DNA from: Fasciola hepatica
Lineage: Eukaryota > Platyhelminthes > Trematoda > Plagiorchiida > Fasciolidae
Length of the DNA: 64,000 nt
Assembly (NCBI GenBank): GCA_948099385.1
Contig: CANUEZ040000151.1
Coordinates: forward strand, 5,092,001 to 5,156,000
Direction of reading: 5' to 3'
Shown here: piece by piece, positions 1-11,010 of the stretch
Position numbering within the stretch: the first letter of the stretch is position 1
Layout of the letters: every line of letters begins with the position of its first letter
Notes under the pieces: generated by a model
What the model was told of the DNA's origin: nothing
Database searches by the model: none
What the model saw: the letters and a program-made list of their open reading frames with translations, nothing else
Position numbers and translations under genes: made by a program

Positions 1-1515
1 AGCTTCGATTTTGCTGCATCGTCTTACACCGGCTCGCGAGAGGAATGTCCGCGAACAGCAGGCTGGATTCCGCCCAGGTCTAGGATGCATCGACCAGATT
101 TTTACTCTTCGCCGACTACTTGAAACGCGTCACATGCACCGTCAACCGATAATAATGTTTTTCTCAGACCTGAAAGGCGCCTTCGATTCAGTTGATCGAA
201 CATCGCTTTTCAGTGTTCTTCATCGAAAAGGTATGCCCTGAAATTTCGTGGACCTAATGAGATCACTGTATTCTCATACTTCTGGCCGCGTTAGAGTTTA
301 CGGTGAACTATCCGGTCGGTTCGAAAAGACCAGTGGTGTTCGACAGGGATGTCCTATGTCACCATTCCTGTTCAAATTCCTCATGGACGAAATAATGGAG
401 AGTTCGCTGCAAAATCTTTAGGATGTAGGCGTCTAACTAGGAAATAGTGAAAAGCTATGTGACCTAGATTACGCGGACGACGTCGTCTGCTTGTTCGAAT
501 CCACGGAACATGCTCAGCGTGCACCAGATAATCTCGCAAGAGCCGTAGCTCCATTCGGCATGTGCTTTGCACCTTCGTAGTGCAAGGTAATGTTACAAGA
601 CTGGACGTCAACAATTCCGAGCTTGATGCTCGATGGGGAGGTGCTGTCAGTTGTCGACCACTTCACCTACCTCGGTAGTTGCGTGACGACGGATGGGAGC
701 ACAGTAGTAGAGGGGAGCACGCGTATATCCAAGGCCCGAGCGGCGTACGCTGGACTGAAGCACTTGTGGCGCCGACCTGATATCTCACTGAAGTTGAAAG
801 GTCGTGTATACTGTGCTGCAGTGCGTTCAGTTTTGTTGTATGATTGTGAAACTTGGAGTCTGCGTGCTGAAAATATTCGTCGTCCTGAGGTTTTCGACCA
901 TCGACTTTTGCGTAGCATCGTTAGGATTGGGTGGAATAGCCGAGTAAGCAACGATGAGGTGAGAAATCGAGTATTGGGTACTAATTCGGAGAACGTTCTG
1001 TCACAGCGTATCCAGCTTAGTAGACTTCGTTGGTTGGGACACGTGTTACGTATGGCGAACACACGTCTACCATACCGTGTCCTATTCTCCGCCCTTTTTA
1101 GGGAGTGGAAGAGACCACGTGGAGGTCAACAGATGACGTGGCAGAGAGGAATAAGAAAATATACAGCAAACTTAAGAAAAGAAGATTCCTCACGTCTTCG
1201 TGGTTGGGGTCCAAAAGATCTGTCTACCAGTTGGCTGGAAACACTGAAGGATATGGCAGCGAACCGTGAACACTGGCGATCGTGTTGTCACTTTCTATCG
1301 AATCAGAATGACTGATCGATGTGCGTTTGTACAGTTAGACTGTATTCCGTGTGTTGGCTACTAGGGCATTCTTTTCTTTTCCCACCCATATGGGTCCAGT
1401 CCCTGTCCATTTTGTATATTCATACTTTCTAATTCAACGTGCAACATGATGAGAAAGACAGTGATAAGTGGGGCTTGCCCTATTGTTTAACGCTGTACGA
1501 CGATGATGATGATGA
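1..1515 (+). pseudogene. RTE-type retrotransposon, 3' half (RT and C-terminal region), copy 1
   Basis: One frame running through in-frame stops encodes the palm and C-terminal part of an RTE-like reverse transcriptase. Visible are QAGFRPG and the motif A block LKGAFDSVDR (positions 11-241), GVRQGCPMSPFLF (about 335-375), the catalytic YADD (about 470-485), and the C-terminal LRWLGHVLRM block (about 1,025-1,055) typical of RTE elements. Stops fall at 239 (TGA), 419 (TAG), 434 (TAA) and 578 (TAG); there is no frameshift. The element ends in a short GAT-type run at 1,501-1,515, as RTE 3' ends often do. The 5' part lies outside the window; the same copy is complete at 24,690-28,475. Confidence 0.85.
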
Positions 1516-1529
1516 GTCTATCCATCACT

Positions 1530-2670
1530 TCATCGTTTTTGCCAGCTGTGTCCATTCTATTGTCGTAGTTGAGCACCATGAACGATTTTTTCGATGATTC
1601 CTAGTTTCATGCTGATGCATTACATTCCTTTTCGCTGGAAGCAAAACAATTCACTCAAAGTCCATATATTTCATCCCGCCACTTCTTTCACCATCACTTT
1701 GGCAACCACGGTCCAGATGTGTAGTCCATTTGGTTTATCACACACACTCCGCCCATATCCGGCTGCCGAACTTTGCAAACCTATTCGTCGGTTGTTCTGT
1801 GTATTTCCTTTTCCATGCTCCATTCCGATAGATCGTCCCGGATACCTCCGATGCTTGATACACTCTTCCCACCACGTGGAGTCTTTGCTGAGGATTATCA
1901 GTATGTAAATACTTACCTGTCATTTAACTGGTCATCCCTCTTGCAAGCCACGTTTCTGCCACTAACGTAACACGCACCACATGTGGATTTTTTTGCCAGT
2001 TGCCAGTTTCATGCTGATGCATTACATTCCTTTTTTCTGAAAGCAAAACAATCCACTCAAAGTCCGTATATTTCATCCGGTCACTTCTTTCACCATCAAT
2101 TTGACACCCACAGTCCAGTGTGTTGTCCGTTTCCTTTTACAACTGGCTCACCCGATATACGGTCACTGAATACCGAAATTGTTATCCTCTACCGGTTTTC
2201 TTGTTCTTTATGTGTTATGCCATAATTTTTATCGTCTAATTTTACATCGCAACTGCCCTCATACATTGCAAAGCTCTATTGCTTGAATTCGTCTCCTTCA
2301 GAAATGTCTCTTTTTCATGATTTCCACGTATCCGTCAATCTAGTTTAGTTCTCCGACAGGACAGTCTTTCTTCTGCAGGATTTGTGTGATTTTGTACCAT
2401 TCTCCACCCACCCCATACTTTGGCAGAATAACTACACCTACCTCCAGCCGGATCGACCACTTGACCTTGAGTTTAAATTCACCGGGCGGTATCGCAACAA
2501 CTGACTTGAATGCATTCTCTCATATTCCATCGCGTTCGCGTAATTGTACAATCCCGCTGTAACTTTCATTCAGCTTTCAACAGTACTGTTTGATCTTGCA
2601 ATGCAGCATGCCTTGGGGTTATCCGAAATAAACTATTATTAATACTTTTATTATTATTATTATTATGCCC
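1530..2670 (+). repeat. Dispersed non-coding repeat R1, one partial copy followed by a longer copy
   Basis: A block starting at GTTTCATGCTGATGC (about 1,597-1,720) recurs at about 1,998-2,130, at 4,672-4,800 and, on the minus strand, at about 61,360-61,470. The longer copy continues from about 1,740 to the end, including CTGACGTGACC-like and CCTTGGGGTTATCCGAAATAAA segments, and finishes in an ATT-rich microsatellite (2,636-2,666). Short open frames inside are not convincing genes. The microsatellite tail suggests a LINE 3' UTR or SINE-like origin; that part is inference. Confidence 0.65.
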
Positions 2671-2776
2671 TGGGGAGATACGTTGTGTTGTACATAGGAT
2701 GGATTTAGGGTTACTGGTCGATTTGACGCTAGTGTATTCTCCTCCACAGCTAACCTAGCCAAATCTCTCTGAAGGA

Positions 2777-3050
2777 ATGGTGCGCAAGTACCTACAGGAA
2801 TTAAATAGCCACAAATCAGCGGGTCCAGAAGGCATCCACGCAGTCATCATCAAGCAGCTGGCGTATATCATGGCTCCATCAGTATGTAGGCTGTACAGAT
2901 CCCCGTTGGACCGGAGTAAGCCACCTCAAAACCGAAAATTCGCGGTCATTTCGGTGAAACCTAAGGGTGGAGCTAATCTGGCTACGCATAACCACAGGCC
3001 AGTAAGCCTGACTAGCACCCCATGTAAGGCCCCCGGGGAAGATCATCAGT
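2777..3050 (+). pseudogene. CR1-like (family K) RT fragment, N-terminal fingers region
   Basis: The translation contains SAGPEGIHAVIIKQLA, a decayed form of the S-GPDGI-P--LK block at the start of LINE reverse transcriptases, then LYRSPLDRSKPPQNRKFAVISVKPKGG and HNHRPVSLTS, matching the W--A-V-PI-KGG and NYRPVSLTS stretches. It runs out about 3,050 without motif A. It could be the N-terminal part of the same K element whose RT resumes at 6,945, the interval being later insertions; this is inference. In copy 2 the first ATG is ATA. About 90 residues against roughly 900 for a whole ORF2, so a fragment. Confidence 0.7.
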
Positions 3051-3829
3051 GCTCACATCAGGACAGGACAGCACAGAACAGTGTCCTGGGATGAGAGTAG
3101 GCGCGAGCTTTGAGTACTTCCAGATGCTTGCGCGGATAGAATCTGAAAACCTCCTCCGGGGCTGCGACTTCGAGTTTGGTTTAGTTTGGTTTCAACTTGC
3201 GCTGCTGAAGAAACTTTTCGTACCTTCAACAGGCAAAAAATAGATGACAAGTTACCACAAGCCTCACGATATATATGTACAAGCAACGAATGGTTGTTTG
3301 CGGGGTTTTACTGGTATGATAGGGCGACAGGTATCGGGGCGACTGGTTTGATGAACGTCTACTCGTTGCTACTTTTTCCTGTTCCCCTTCAATGCCGCCG
3401 TAATGGTGTTCTCATGAGAGATTTTTAAGACTTCCTAGTTCCCTACTGTGTTTACTGGGAGGACCGCTGTGGTGCTGAAGTTGAGAAAAAAACAAGAGTA
3501 TGAACGTAGAAAGGAAAGAGAGAAAGGAAGCCCAGTAATCGATCGTTAGTCAACTGGAAGATGAAACAGTAGCGGAAACCACAATCAGGCTGGCCCGTTT
3601 GGTTGGAATGAAAAAGTTAGTTGGATAGACTTTTCGCCGTGCCATGGCACCGTCTCCATTGCAAGACAAAAAACATCCGCTGCTACATATTTAGACTGAA
3701 TGCAACCAGGGTGAGAAACGGTGGTGGGTTTAGTGCCTCTTTTTGTTGAAGATCTAATCAGCCGTAGCCAGGTTTCGGTACCCATAAGGAACCCGGTGCA
3801 TTATTCCTGTCTTAACTCCCTGTCCATTT
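3051..3829. other. No recognisable gene
   Basis: About 780 bases with only short open frames on both strands, including 66 codons on the minus strand at 3,585-3,785, none with a motif I recognise. A purine-rich stretch lies at about 3,485-3,530. The copy 2 counterpart is 30,011-30,789. Confidence 0.5.
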
Positions 3830-4167
3830 TGTGAAGTCCGAAGCCTGTTTCTGTACAGCCTCTTATGAACGCTGTACTTTTCAAAATTCTCCAGTATGGC
3901 TTATATCAGCATCTCACGTTTGCCCAGCCGCCCACAAAGCTCTCTACCAATTCGAAACTGGTTTAAACTTCCCGCTCCAACCATCTCTTCTTTGGTTCAC
4001 TCAAACACGACTCGGCTATATTGTTTTATTTCTGCTACGGTGTGATTTCCGAATTTTCAAATCGTTAATACTTCGCATTGTCATGTTCCGCGGTATCCCC
4101 TGATCTTGCTTTGTGTATGTGTCTTGACCACGGTCGAGAAATATACCAGTATTGGTAATTTTATTGT
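3830..4167 (+). repeat. Dispersed repeat R2, probable LINE 3' terminus
   Basis: This stretch is similar to 44,680-45,018 and 60,628-60,833. Shared landmarks are CTTATATCAGC with CACGTTTG, a TTCACTCAAACAC block, and the end CTTGACCACGGTCGAGAAAT followed by AT-rich sequence. All three copies stop at about the same point, which is how a LINE 3' terminus behaves. In copy 2 of element B this repeat follows the B 3' UTR, so R2 is probably the end of the A/B/C/D/E family (inference). Confidence 0.6.
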
Positions 4168-4499
4168 TTTATGTGGTGATATTCTGTTTCAAGATGACAG
4201 AAAGGCGCGTTCTCCAAATCATCTGGCCCAGGAGCTGATTTTATTTCTTGCTTTTTACCTCTTTTGGCCCCTGTGGTTCAAGCTCTTGGTTCCTTTGATG
4301 TCCCTGGGGACTCAGTTAACCATTTAATTTTCGGCAGTCTTGTATCCTACTTCACATTTTTGTTGTCGGCTTCTGCAGTCGGGGCTAAAGGGCACCATTT
4401 TTTGAAGCATTCTTACTGCATATACATAGAGGTCAACAGGAGCGCACTATATATCAGCCTTTCTTATTTTTTTAGGAACCTCACGCCAGGCCAATAGTC
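4168..4499. other. No recognisable gene
   Basis: Between the R2 terminus and the next R1 copy. Two overlapping short open frames (4,106-4,327 and 4,264-4,497) show no motif. I see no repeat match in this window apart from its own duplicate at 31,128-31,459. Confidence 0.4.
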
Positions 4500-5182
4500 A
4501 TCACCCCGTTTTGACCCTCAAGACCCTCTCTCCATTACATGTAGTCTTTTGCCAAGGAACATCAGTATGTGAATACTGAACCGTTATTTAATTGATCATC
4601 CCTCTTGCCAATCACGTTTCTGCTACTGTCGTAGCTAAGCACCACACATCGATTTGTCGCCAGCTCTCAATTTCATGGTTTTGCTTTATATTCCCATCTT
4701 CCGAAAGCAAGCAAACCGCTCAAAGTCTACATGATTCTATCCGGCCACTTCTTTAACCATCACCTTGGCAACCACTGTCCAGTGTGTTGTCTATTTGTTA
4801 TACAACTGATTCAACCGATATATGGTCACAGACATTTACGACTGTTATCCTCGGCTGATTTTGCTTGTTCATTGAGAGTAACACCACCTCTTTCTAACGT
4901 CTGATTCTACATCGTCACCTCTTTCATACTTTGCAGAGCTCTAGCGCTTCATTATGTTTTCTTCGTGAAAGTTTCTTTTTCACGGAACCATGCATCCGTC
5001 GATCCAGTATGGTTCTCCGGCAGGACAGTCCTCTTTTCGTGGGATTTGTGTGAACCCTTACTATTCCCCATCCACTCCGCACTTTGGCAGACTAATTTCA
5101 CTCCACCTTTGGCCGGCTTGACCAACTGACCTAGAGCTAAAATTTCCCGGGCGATACTATAAAAATGGACTTAAACGTTTTC
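4500..5182 (+). repeat. R1 repeat, left part, interrupted by a foldback insertion
   Basis: Parallels 1,860-2,480: CATCAGTATGTGAATACTG, TGATCATCCCTCTTGCCAATCACG, the CTCAAAGTCTACATG block, the GTCCAGTGTGTTGTC block, CCGGCAGGACAGTCC and TGACCTAGAGCTAAAATTTCC all have counterparts in order. The match stops at about 5,182 and resumes after 5,854, so the copy was split by the element in between. Confidence 0.65.
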
Positions 5183-5854
5183 ATAGAAGTCCAATTTAGC
5201 GAAACCATGGTTTTCCAGTAACTCTTTCTCGAGCCGTTTACAAGTTACATGGGAGACACTAAGCAAGAATCATGCGGATAGACATGGAGTAAACACCAAT
5301 CATGGGTAGGGGTTCGTCAACAATCAATTTGTCCTTGTCATTTGATTGATTTATCTAACTTACTCCCTATGAGTGACAGGACGACATATTTACTCCGCCT
5401 TGGTCGATCCTAAGCCATGGAAGTTGAAGTGCCTGGACCGAAAGCTTTTGGGCGCAAAAATCGTGGGTCAGCATTCTGATTCCGATTGCCTCGGCTATCG
5501 CTAGAGTGCGCAACTGCACACCCTTGCATTTTCCTGGGGGGACCCAATACACAACTTTGAAAGCAGTGTTTGGATTCACCTGATATCCGGCGTCAACTAG
5601 GTGTGCTAAGATTGCGCCGAGTAAATCTGTCGTCCTGTCACTCACAGGGAGTAAGTTAGATAAATCAATCAAATGACAAGGACAAATTGGCTGTTGACGA
5701 ACCCCTACCCGTGATTGGTGTTTGCTCCATGTCTATCCGCATGATTCTTGCTTAGTGTCTCCCATGTCACTTGTTAGCGGCTCGAGAATGAATTACTGGA
5801 AAACAATTCCCCAAATTGGACCTTTAGGAGATACAATGGATATTTTCCAAACAA
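5183..5854. mobile_element. Foldback/MITE-like insertion with ~200 bp terminal inverted repeats
   Basis: The left arm (about 5,189-5,395) is the reverse complement of the right arm (about 5,620-5,821) with scattered mismatches; shared landmarks are GGTAGGGGTTCGTCAAC, CATTTGATTGATTTATCTAA and GAGTGACAGGACGACA. A loop of about 224 bases separates them. The insertion splits an R1 copy. TAAACGTTTTC at 5,172-5,182 and TAAACGCTTTC at 5,855-5,865 are candidate target-site duplications with one mismatch, although about 6 and 33 bases lie between them and the clear inverted repeats. No transposase is present, so it would be non-autonomous. Also at 32,143-32,814. Confidence 0.75.
5367..5672 (-). CDS. 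101-codon open frame spanning the foldback loop, function unknown
   Basis: Read on the minus strand this frame starts in one inverted repeat, crosses the whole loop without a stop and ends in the other. The predicted peptide contains FKVVYWVPPGKCKGVQLRT and AEAIGIRMLTHDFCAQK, which look compositionally like real protein. I do not recognise a family. There is no signal peptide or membrane segment. It is unchanged in copy 2 (32,327-32,632). It may be a captured gene fragment, a remnant of a longer parent element, or chance; I would not call it a functional gene. Confidence 0.3.
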   Translation of the reverse strand: MIDLSNLLPVSDRTTDLLGAILAHLVDAGYQVNPNTAFKVVYWVPPGKCKGVQLRTLAIAEAIGIRMLTHDFCAQKLSVQALQLPWLRIDQGGVNMSSCHS

Positions 5855-6020
5855 TAAACGCTTTCTCTTAAATTTAATCGCGTGCACATAATTGTACAAT
5901 CCTCCTGAAACTTTGATTCAGCTTTCAACTGTACCGTTTGATTTTGCATTGCAGCATGCTTCGGAGTTATCCAAGATGGAATATTATTATTGCTACTATC
6001 ATTATTACAATATGGGTAGC
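5855..6020 (+). repeat. R1 repeat, right part, after the foldback insertion
   Basis: Continues the interrupted R1 copy: CGTGCACATAATTGTACAATCC, GATTCAGCTTTCAACTG, GCAGCATGC and GTTATCCAAGATGGAATATTATTATT parallel 2,535-2,645, including the ATT-rich tail. About 160 bases. Confidence 0.65.
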
Positions 6021-6329
6021 ATCTGTTTGCCTCACTGTGAAAATGTAGCACTGGTTTCTTCCGCAGGGTCACCTCTCGCGTGCTGTAAGTACACTTGATT
6101 CGGTGTGTAGTCACAGGCGAAGCGATATTATAGTGGTGTTGTGAGAAGTAACGAAATGAAGGTTTGAAGGAGCAGAGATCAAATGGTATGTATAGAGCTT
6201 AACAGTGAGCGAATTTTCAAATAATTTTACGTCAGAGGGGAAGCGGAGGCTAGGAACTCAATATCGCCCCCACTGAACCATCATTAAACAGACGGTTTCA
6301 CTGGCGCTCTCGGAACAGCCCTGGCTAAG

Positions 6330-6800
6330 CTTGGTCCAGCCCAAGCTTGAAATCAGGAATGATGTTACATCAGATGACTATCCGTGCCAGCTTATTCCAG
6401 AAGTTTACTACCCGATTTGTGAAGAATTCGATCTTGCATTAAGTCTGGATCTTTCTTCCTTTAGCCTGAGTTCATGATCTCTCAGACCGTCTATGGACGC
6501 AGGACAGATAATTGGGCGGGGCTTGACCGCGCTGATGACCTTCATGAGTTTAAAAGCTTCAATGTGTTACCTCAGTCCCCTCTTCATGCAGGATTGATGG
6601 AGATAAGCTAGTCTCCGTACGACTTGTGCCTTTGGCTCCCCACCATTTTGGTGGCAACACGTTGAACTCTCTCTTTACAGTTTACGTTCTTCAGCGGGTA
6701 TGGTGACCAAGTTCTGACAAATTGCTCCATGTGGGGCCGAGCCATTTCCTGGTATGAGAGCAAAAGGATTTGAGGTTTGGTAGATGTCAGACCTCGCACG
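6330..6800 (-). pseudogene. CR1-like (family K) ORF2 C-terminal fragment, antisense
   Basis: Reading the minus strand from 6,800 gives EMARPHMEQFVRTWSPY, then CKERVQRVATKMV and RHKSY, a worn version of the LINE C-terminal -RPHLEY--QAW-P, LE-VQRRATKMV and L-SY blocks. Further along, LRDHELRLKEERSRLNARS leads after a frameshift near 6,425 into FFTNRVVNFWNKL, the usual FF--RVV--WN-LP end of CR1-type ORF2. An in-frame stop and at least one frameshift make it a dead copy. It lies opposite in strand to the K fragments on either side, so it is a separate insertion or an inversion. Confidence 0.75.
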
Positions 6801-6859
6801 AGTTAAAAGAGTTTTCTGTGCACAGCTCAAGTTGCTTTAGGGCACGGAGCAATTCAGTT

Positions 6860-6955
6860 CAGCACATAATAATAAAAAAATGATAAAATTAATGATAATA
6901 ATAACAATAATAGTTCATTTCGGACAAAGCCGAAGCGTGCCAGAATGCAAGATCA
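6860..6955 (-). repeat. AT-rich microsatellite and short antisense R1 tail
   Basis: A run rich in ATA/ATG units (6,866-6,914) is followed by TAGTTCATTTCGGACAAAGC and TGCAAGATCA, the reverse complement of the last ~50 bases of R1 (compare 2,590-2,645). So this is a severely truncated minus-strand R1 insertion with its tail. Confidence 0.6.
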
Positions 6956-8133
6956 GTCCATGATAAGTCCGACCCAACATAGACTCCTAAGATGTAGATC
7001 ATATTTGACCGATCTCTTGTGCTTCTTGGATGAATTAAATGGACGACTGGATGAAAGTAAGCTAGTTGCGGTAATCTGTCTTGAAGTTAGCAAGGCATTC
7101 AACTCCTTTGATCATCGTCCTTTGCTGTGCAAGATGGCGACATTTGGTACAGGTGGATCAGTACATAAGTGGCTGGCGGACTTCCTCTCCCACAGGACGT
7201 TTTACTTCAAAGTGGGGGACGGGTGCTCTAGTTTAGTGATTAACACTAGTGGCGCACTTCAAGGATCCGTCCTAAGCCCCTTACTATTTTTGGTGTCTGA
7301 TAACGACCTGTCATTGACCTAATAATCGCCGAGTTTAATTTTGCAGGCAACGTGAAAGGAGTAGAATCTCAGGGTGGGGGCGGTCTGGGCAAGGATGTAG
7401 GAACCGCCTTGGGCTGGGCATACCGGTGGGACCTACTGCTGAACGCCGGGGGAAGTCGTTTTTTGTCAACGGCAATAGAACGCCGAACTGTCGCTTATTA
7501 ACAAGGGCTATTCACCACAAAAACGGTCAGCGGGGTTGAAGACTTTGAGGTCATCATGAGCAGTGAGTTCATATTGTCAGGCCAGTGCAACACTGCCGCA
7601 CACCAGGCTGGTGGCGAACTCTGTAGATTGAAATCAGCACTGTCTTACCGGCAGCCGGAAATTTTCGCACCTACTTACATGGCTGCTGTACTACCTCACC
7701 CGGATAGTAGCGAGCAGGCTTGGGAGCCCTTCCACAAAAAGGACACCGCCTGCTTGGAGAAAGCTCAGCCTTGATCAACGAGAATGGTTGGAGAGCAGGA
7801 GGTAAGGCGTACGAGCAGTGACTCTGTGATCTGGGCCTCTTCTCGCTGGAAAGAGGTCGAGGGGATCTTATAAAAAAATACAAGTTAACGAAGGGCTTTT
7901 CTGGCCCTAGGCCGGATAGTCTATCCAAAGTGGCTTGGGATTCCGGAGCAACGGAACACGAAAAGAAGCACATGAAAAATCTAGTTAGGTTGATGGCTAG
8001 ATCGCGCTTCCTTAGCAAAAGGGCAGTGAACAGCTGGAACGGTCAGCCTGGTGGAGACCAGCAGACTCTTTGGCCTTTCAAGGGAGCCCTGGATCGTAGG
8101 TGGTGGAAGGTATTCCCTGGTAGGGAGCTTTGA
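6945..8133 (+). pseudogene. CR1-like (family K) RT palm and C-terminal fragment
   Basis: The first 125 codons hold MISPTQHRLLRCRSYLTDLL (the TQHGFR--RSCLTNLL block), EVSKAFNSFDHR (motif A with both acidic positions altered) and GALQGSVLSPLLFLV (the PQGSVLGPLLFL block). The usual ADD box is not visible after 7,320. Downstream, in other frames, come pieces of the C-terminal region, including RGRGDLIKKY near 7,855 and FLSKRAVNSWN near 8,008-8,040, ending at 8,133. Two or more frameshifts and the lost motif A aspartate make it inactive. Copy 2 (33,905-35,093) has the same lesions. Confidence 0.75.
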
Positions 8134-8929
8134 GTGTGGTCACTAGATGGATCACTAGTAGCACTGTCGTTCTTCTGAAGTGTTTGTGATCAACGTTTTC
8201 GTTTATTAAGCACAGTTCTACCGAGAGCGCACGATGCACAACTTCCTTTTCTGTCGAAGCGCCATCAGGTTTTACGTTCTCCTATCATTTTTAGCGGGGA
8301 TTCGGAAAAGTAGACAGTGCTGTAACAGGTGGATAACTGGTGCGCATTCTATCGAAGGAATTCTCGACGCTCGATTGGCCATTGTCATTACCTGTCCTGT
8401 GCAAGCTGAACTGAACTTACTCTCACATACCGGTGTGAGCCGGGAACGTTTTCGACTCCAAAAAAACGGAATTCTACCCCAGCATTTCCATTTCGAAAGA
8501 ACGCCGTGGCCTTCGGCGTTCCTGACCGCTCACCTCTATCTCTGGATAACACAAATTGCAGGTTGCATGCAACATGGCTCATCATAGATGCCTTTGCACC
8601 AGGCTGTGCAAAATTTCCCGGAGTCCAAAAGGTCTCTTACTAGTTCGGTTTTTGAAAGACTTAACAGCCACAGAGTTCATTGGCAATAAGCTGACGATTG
8701 CCGCTTGTTAGCCCAATAGGGATATCAAAATATGTCCGTTCAAAACACCTGTTCGAGGGGAAACATCCCGATCTTCTGAAAGTAACACCGCTTTACCCAT
8801 CTGTACTGTTCCAACTGGCCTTGGTTCAAAACCCGCCCGAAACCTCACGGGCACGAAGCCACTAGTAGATCCAGCACATTCTGCTGTCTACCGCCACTAT
8901 TTATCTAGACTCAACTAATTCCCGACTGT
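8134..8929. other. No recognisable gene
   Basis: About 800 bases. A 117-codon open frame at 8,234-8,587 has no motif, is crossed by an equally open frame on the other strand, and copy 2 (35,194-35,547) differs by amino-acid-changing substitutions, so it is not supported as a gene. The start of LINE A cannot be placed precisely and may lie within this stretch. Confidence 0.45.
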
Positions 8930-11010
8930 AGGTTCCACCACCAAGCAAAAGCCCACATTGGGCATCCTCAGATTAGCCTCGCAGCCAAAAATTGTTACTG
9001 TTTCAACCCTCAACATCTGCCGTACTTGTTCCCTCTTGTCATTCCAGCCTCCACTGCTTGTTATTAACCCTCGCCCTCGCCCCGACGAGTCCGCCCACTA
9101 CCCACTCGGTGCCCACTGTAATCTGCGACTCCCAGCGCTCCGTACCATGTTGCTTCGAGACCTCTTGTGAGTAAGCGAGAATCCCCAACTAGGTATGCTA
9201 CGGGCCAACCACTCGATTTGCCCATCCCTCTTCGCTCTCTATTGAAGCTCCTTGAAATCTCACCCTCTACACTTAGGAAAGATAAGCTGTTGCACTATTC
9301 TACAATTCAATCTGACTCCACCGAGCCTAACTACCTGCGTGGCCGTCCTAGCCGCTCTCGCGCCACTCAACCCTCCACCCCCCCCCCATCCTTACTCCCG
9401 CGAGCTTACTCTCACCCTTTCTGATCATATGCAACCTCCAAACCACACATCTGCCTCGCCTACATATTTCCCTTCGTTTCTACTCTACCACAACCCCTTA
9501 TTTAGCAGTCCCGGCATGCCCCGGTTGCCCCCTACCCTACCCTTTCGCCACATTTCCCCCATCATCAAACAGCCACATGGGCATCCTACCAGTGATTCCG
9601 GGTTCACACCTGTATCCTGTCTCCTCAAGCCTCGCAAATCCCCACCACACAGAAAGGACCCTTGGTCCTTCACGGGCCTCCAGCCCTTTCCACGCATGAC
9701 CAATGATATCCCAGTCCCCAAATCTCACCATTTTTACCGACGTAGCCTACAGCTCTTCAATCATATGCCCCCTGCTCCTCCTATACTGGCCCTGCCCAAA
9801 GGCTACTTTCCTCTCTCCCCTACAATTGTTTTCTTCCTGGCCGAAGCCCACCGCACCCCCGGCCCTATAGCTAAACACTCCCGGTTTTCATCCACAGCCT
9901 CTTGCATACCCGTTATCGATCACCCATATCGATCAGCGGAGCCTCATACCGATGCTTTGCCCAATTTTGGCCCCCCTTCCGACGTTGCCTACCCTCCCAT
10001 TTCAGATGATGCATCATCCCCACTGAAACCCAGTTCCTACAGCCATAGCAGTCCCAGTAGTCAGGCACCTGGCACCCCTACAATGACTCCTTTTCAACTA
10101 GTTCATAAAATCGCTGGATCAGTAGATAGAAGAATATCTTATATGCAATCCCTGGTTCTTGCCTCAAACCCTGACATTATACCAGGAACTGAATCCTGGC
10201 TCTTTCAAGATACCTCGGTCGATCTTGTCCGCATAGCTGGGTACCAGTGCTTCTCAGACACTGGCCGGACTAGGCGTGGTGGGGGCTGTTTGGTCTTCGT
10301 CAAGTGCGCAACCCACGCTGGAATCAGTGACCACCCGTTTCCTATTAAGGATTCACTATGGTTAGCTATTCACGCTTCCGACCGAAACCTCCTACTCGGC
10401 TCCATCTTGGTCCCTCCGGGCCTGGAGCTTAAGAAATGTGACTCTGTCGTAGATAGCTTTATTGTTGCACCTGACTATTCTGCGAGTGCAAAAGTTATTT
10501 CGGGTGACCTAAACCTTCTGATCAGCTGGTCCTCTAATACCAGCCCTCCAGCCCTCTCCACCATCCTTCCCCCATATCCGCCTTGGGGGATGGGCCCAAC
10601 ATGTCTCCAGCCCTACTAGGTGGAACAAAGTCTTGGTCTCAGTAGTCCCGTAGGTATTCCCTGGTATCATCACTCAGGTCACTTCCCTGATAGTGACCAC
10701 CGTATACCCTCGTGTAACTTTCGTTGCTTCAGCCGTCATGGTCCTAATCTATCCCCTCCTCCCATTCCAAATTTGTGCTGCTCAATTAACTGGCGTTCGT
10801 GCCAATGATGCCCCTTTCAGTCAATTAAATGGCCTTTTTCCTTTCCCCAAATCCTCTCATCATTGTCATCTCCATCTCTACCAACTTCTTATGCTGCTTA
10901 AATGCTGCCAACCCATATGTCGATCCACCCCTCTAGTCCTGCAGTCTCCCCCTTCATCTTCAGAGCGTATGCCGGCTGGGACACAATTTACACTTGCTAG
11001 GTCACGCGAT
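8930..11010 (+). pseudogene. LINE A, proline-rich ORF1 tail and endonuclease (5' half), copy 1
   Basis: A 455-codon frame (9,252-10,619) begins with about 270 residues very rich in Pro, Ser, Thr and His, then enters an AP-type endonuclease: ESWLFQDTSVDL, RGGGCLVFVK, SDHPFPIKDSLWLAI and SGDLNLL (decayed SGDFN), continuing after the stop at 10,617 to DSDHRIPS near 10,700. The usual separation of ORF1 and ORF2 is lost: the proline-rich part is fused to the endonuclease, possibly by decay. Homology continues in broken frames through PNPLIIVISISTNFLCCLN (about 10,850-10,900) to about 11,000, where element B begins. Upstream codons 9,167-9,424 are in another frame because the C run near 9,380 is one base longer here than in copy 2. 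Confidence 0.75.

Noticed and set aside
1501..1515. GAT-type run considered as a stand-alone microsatellite
   Set aside because: Better explained as the 3' tail of the RTE element because it follows the ORF end by about 200 bases in both copies.
8234..8587. 117-codon open frame, present in both large copies
   Set aside because: No recognisable motif, an equally open frame on the opposite strand, and amino-acid-changing differences between the copies.
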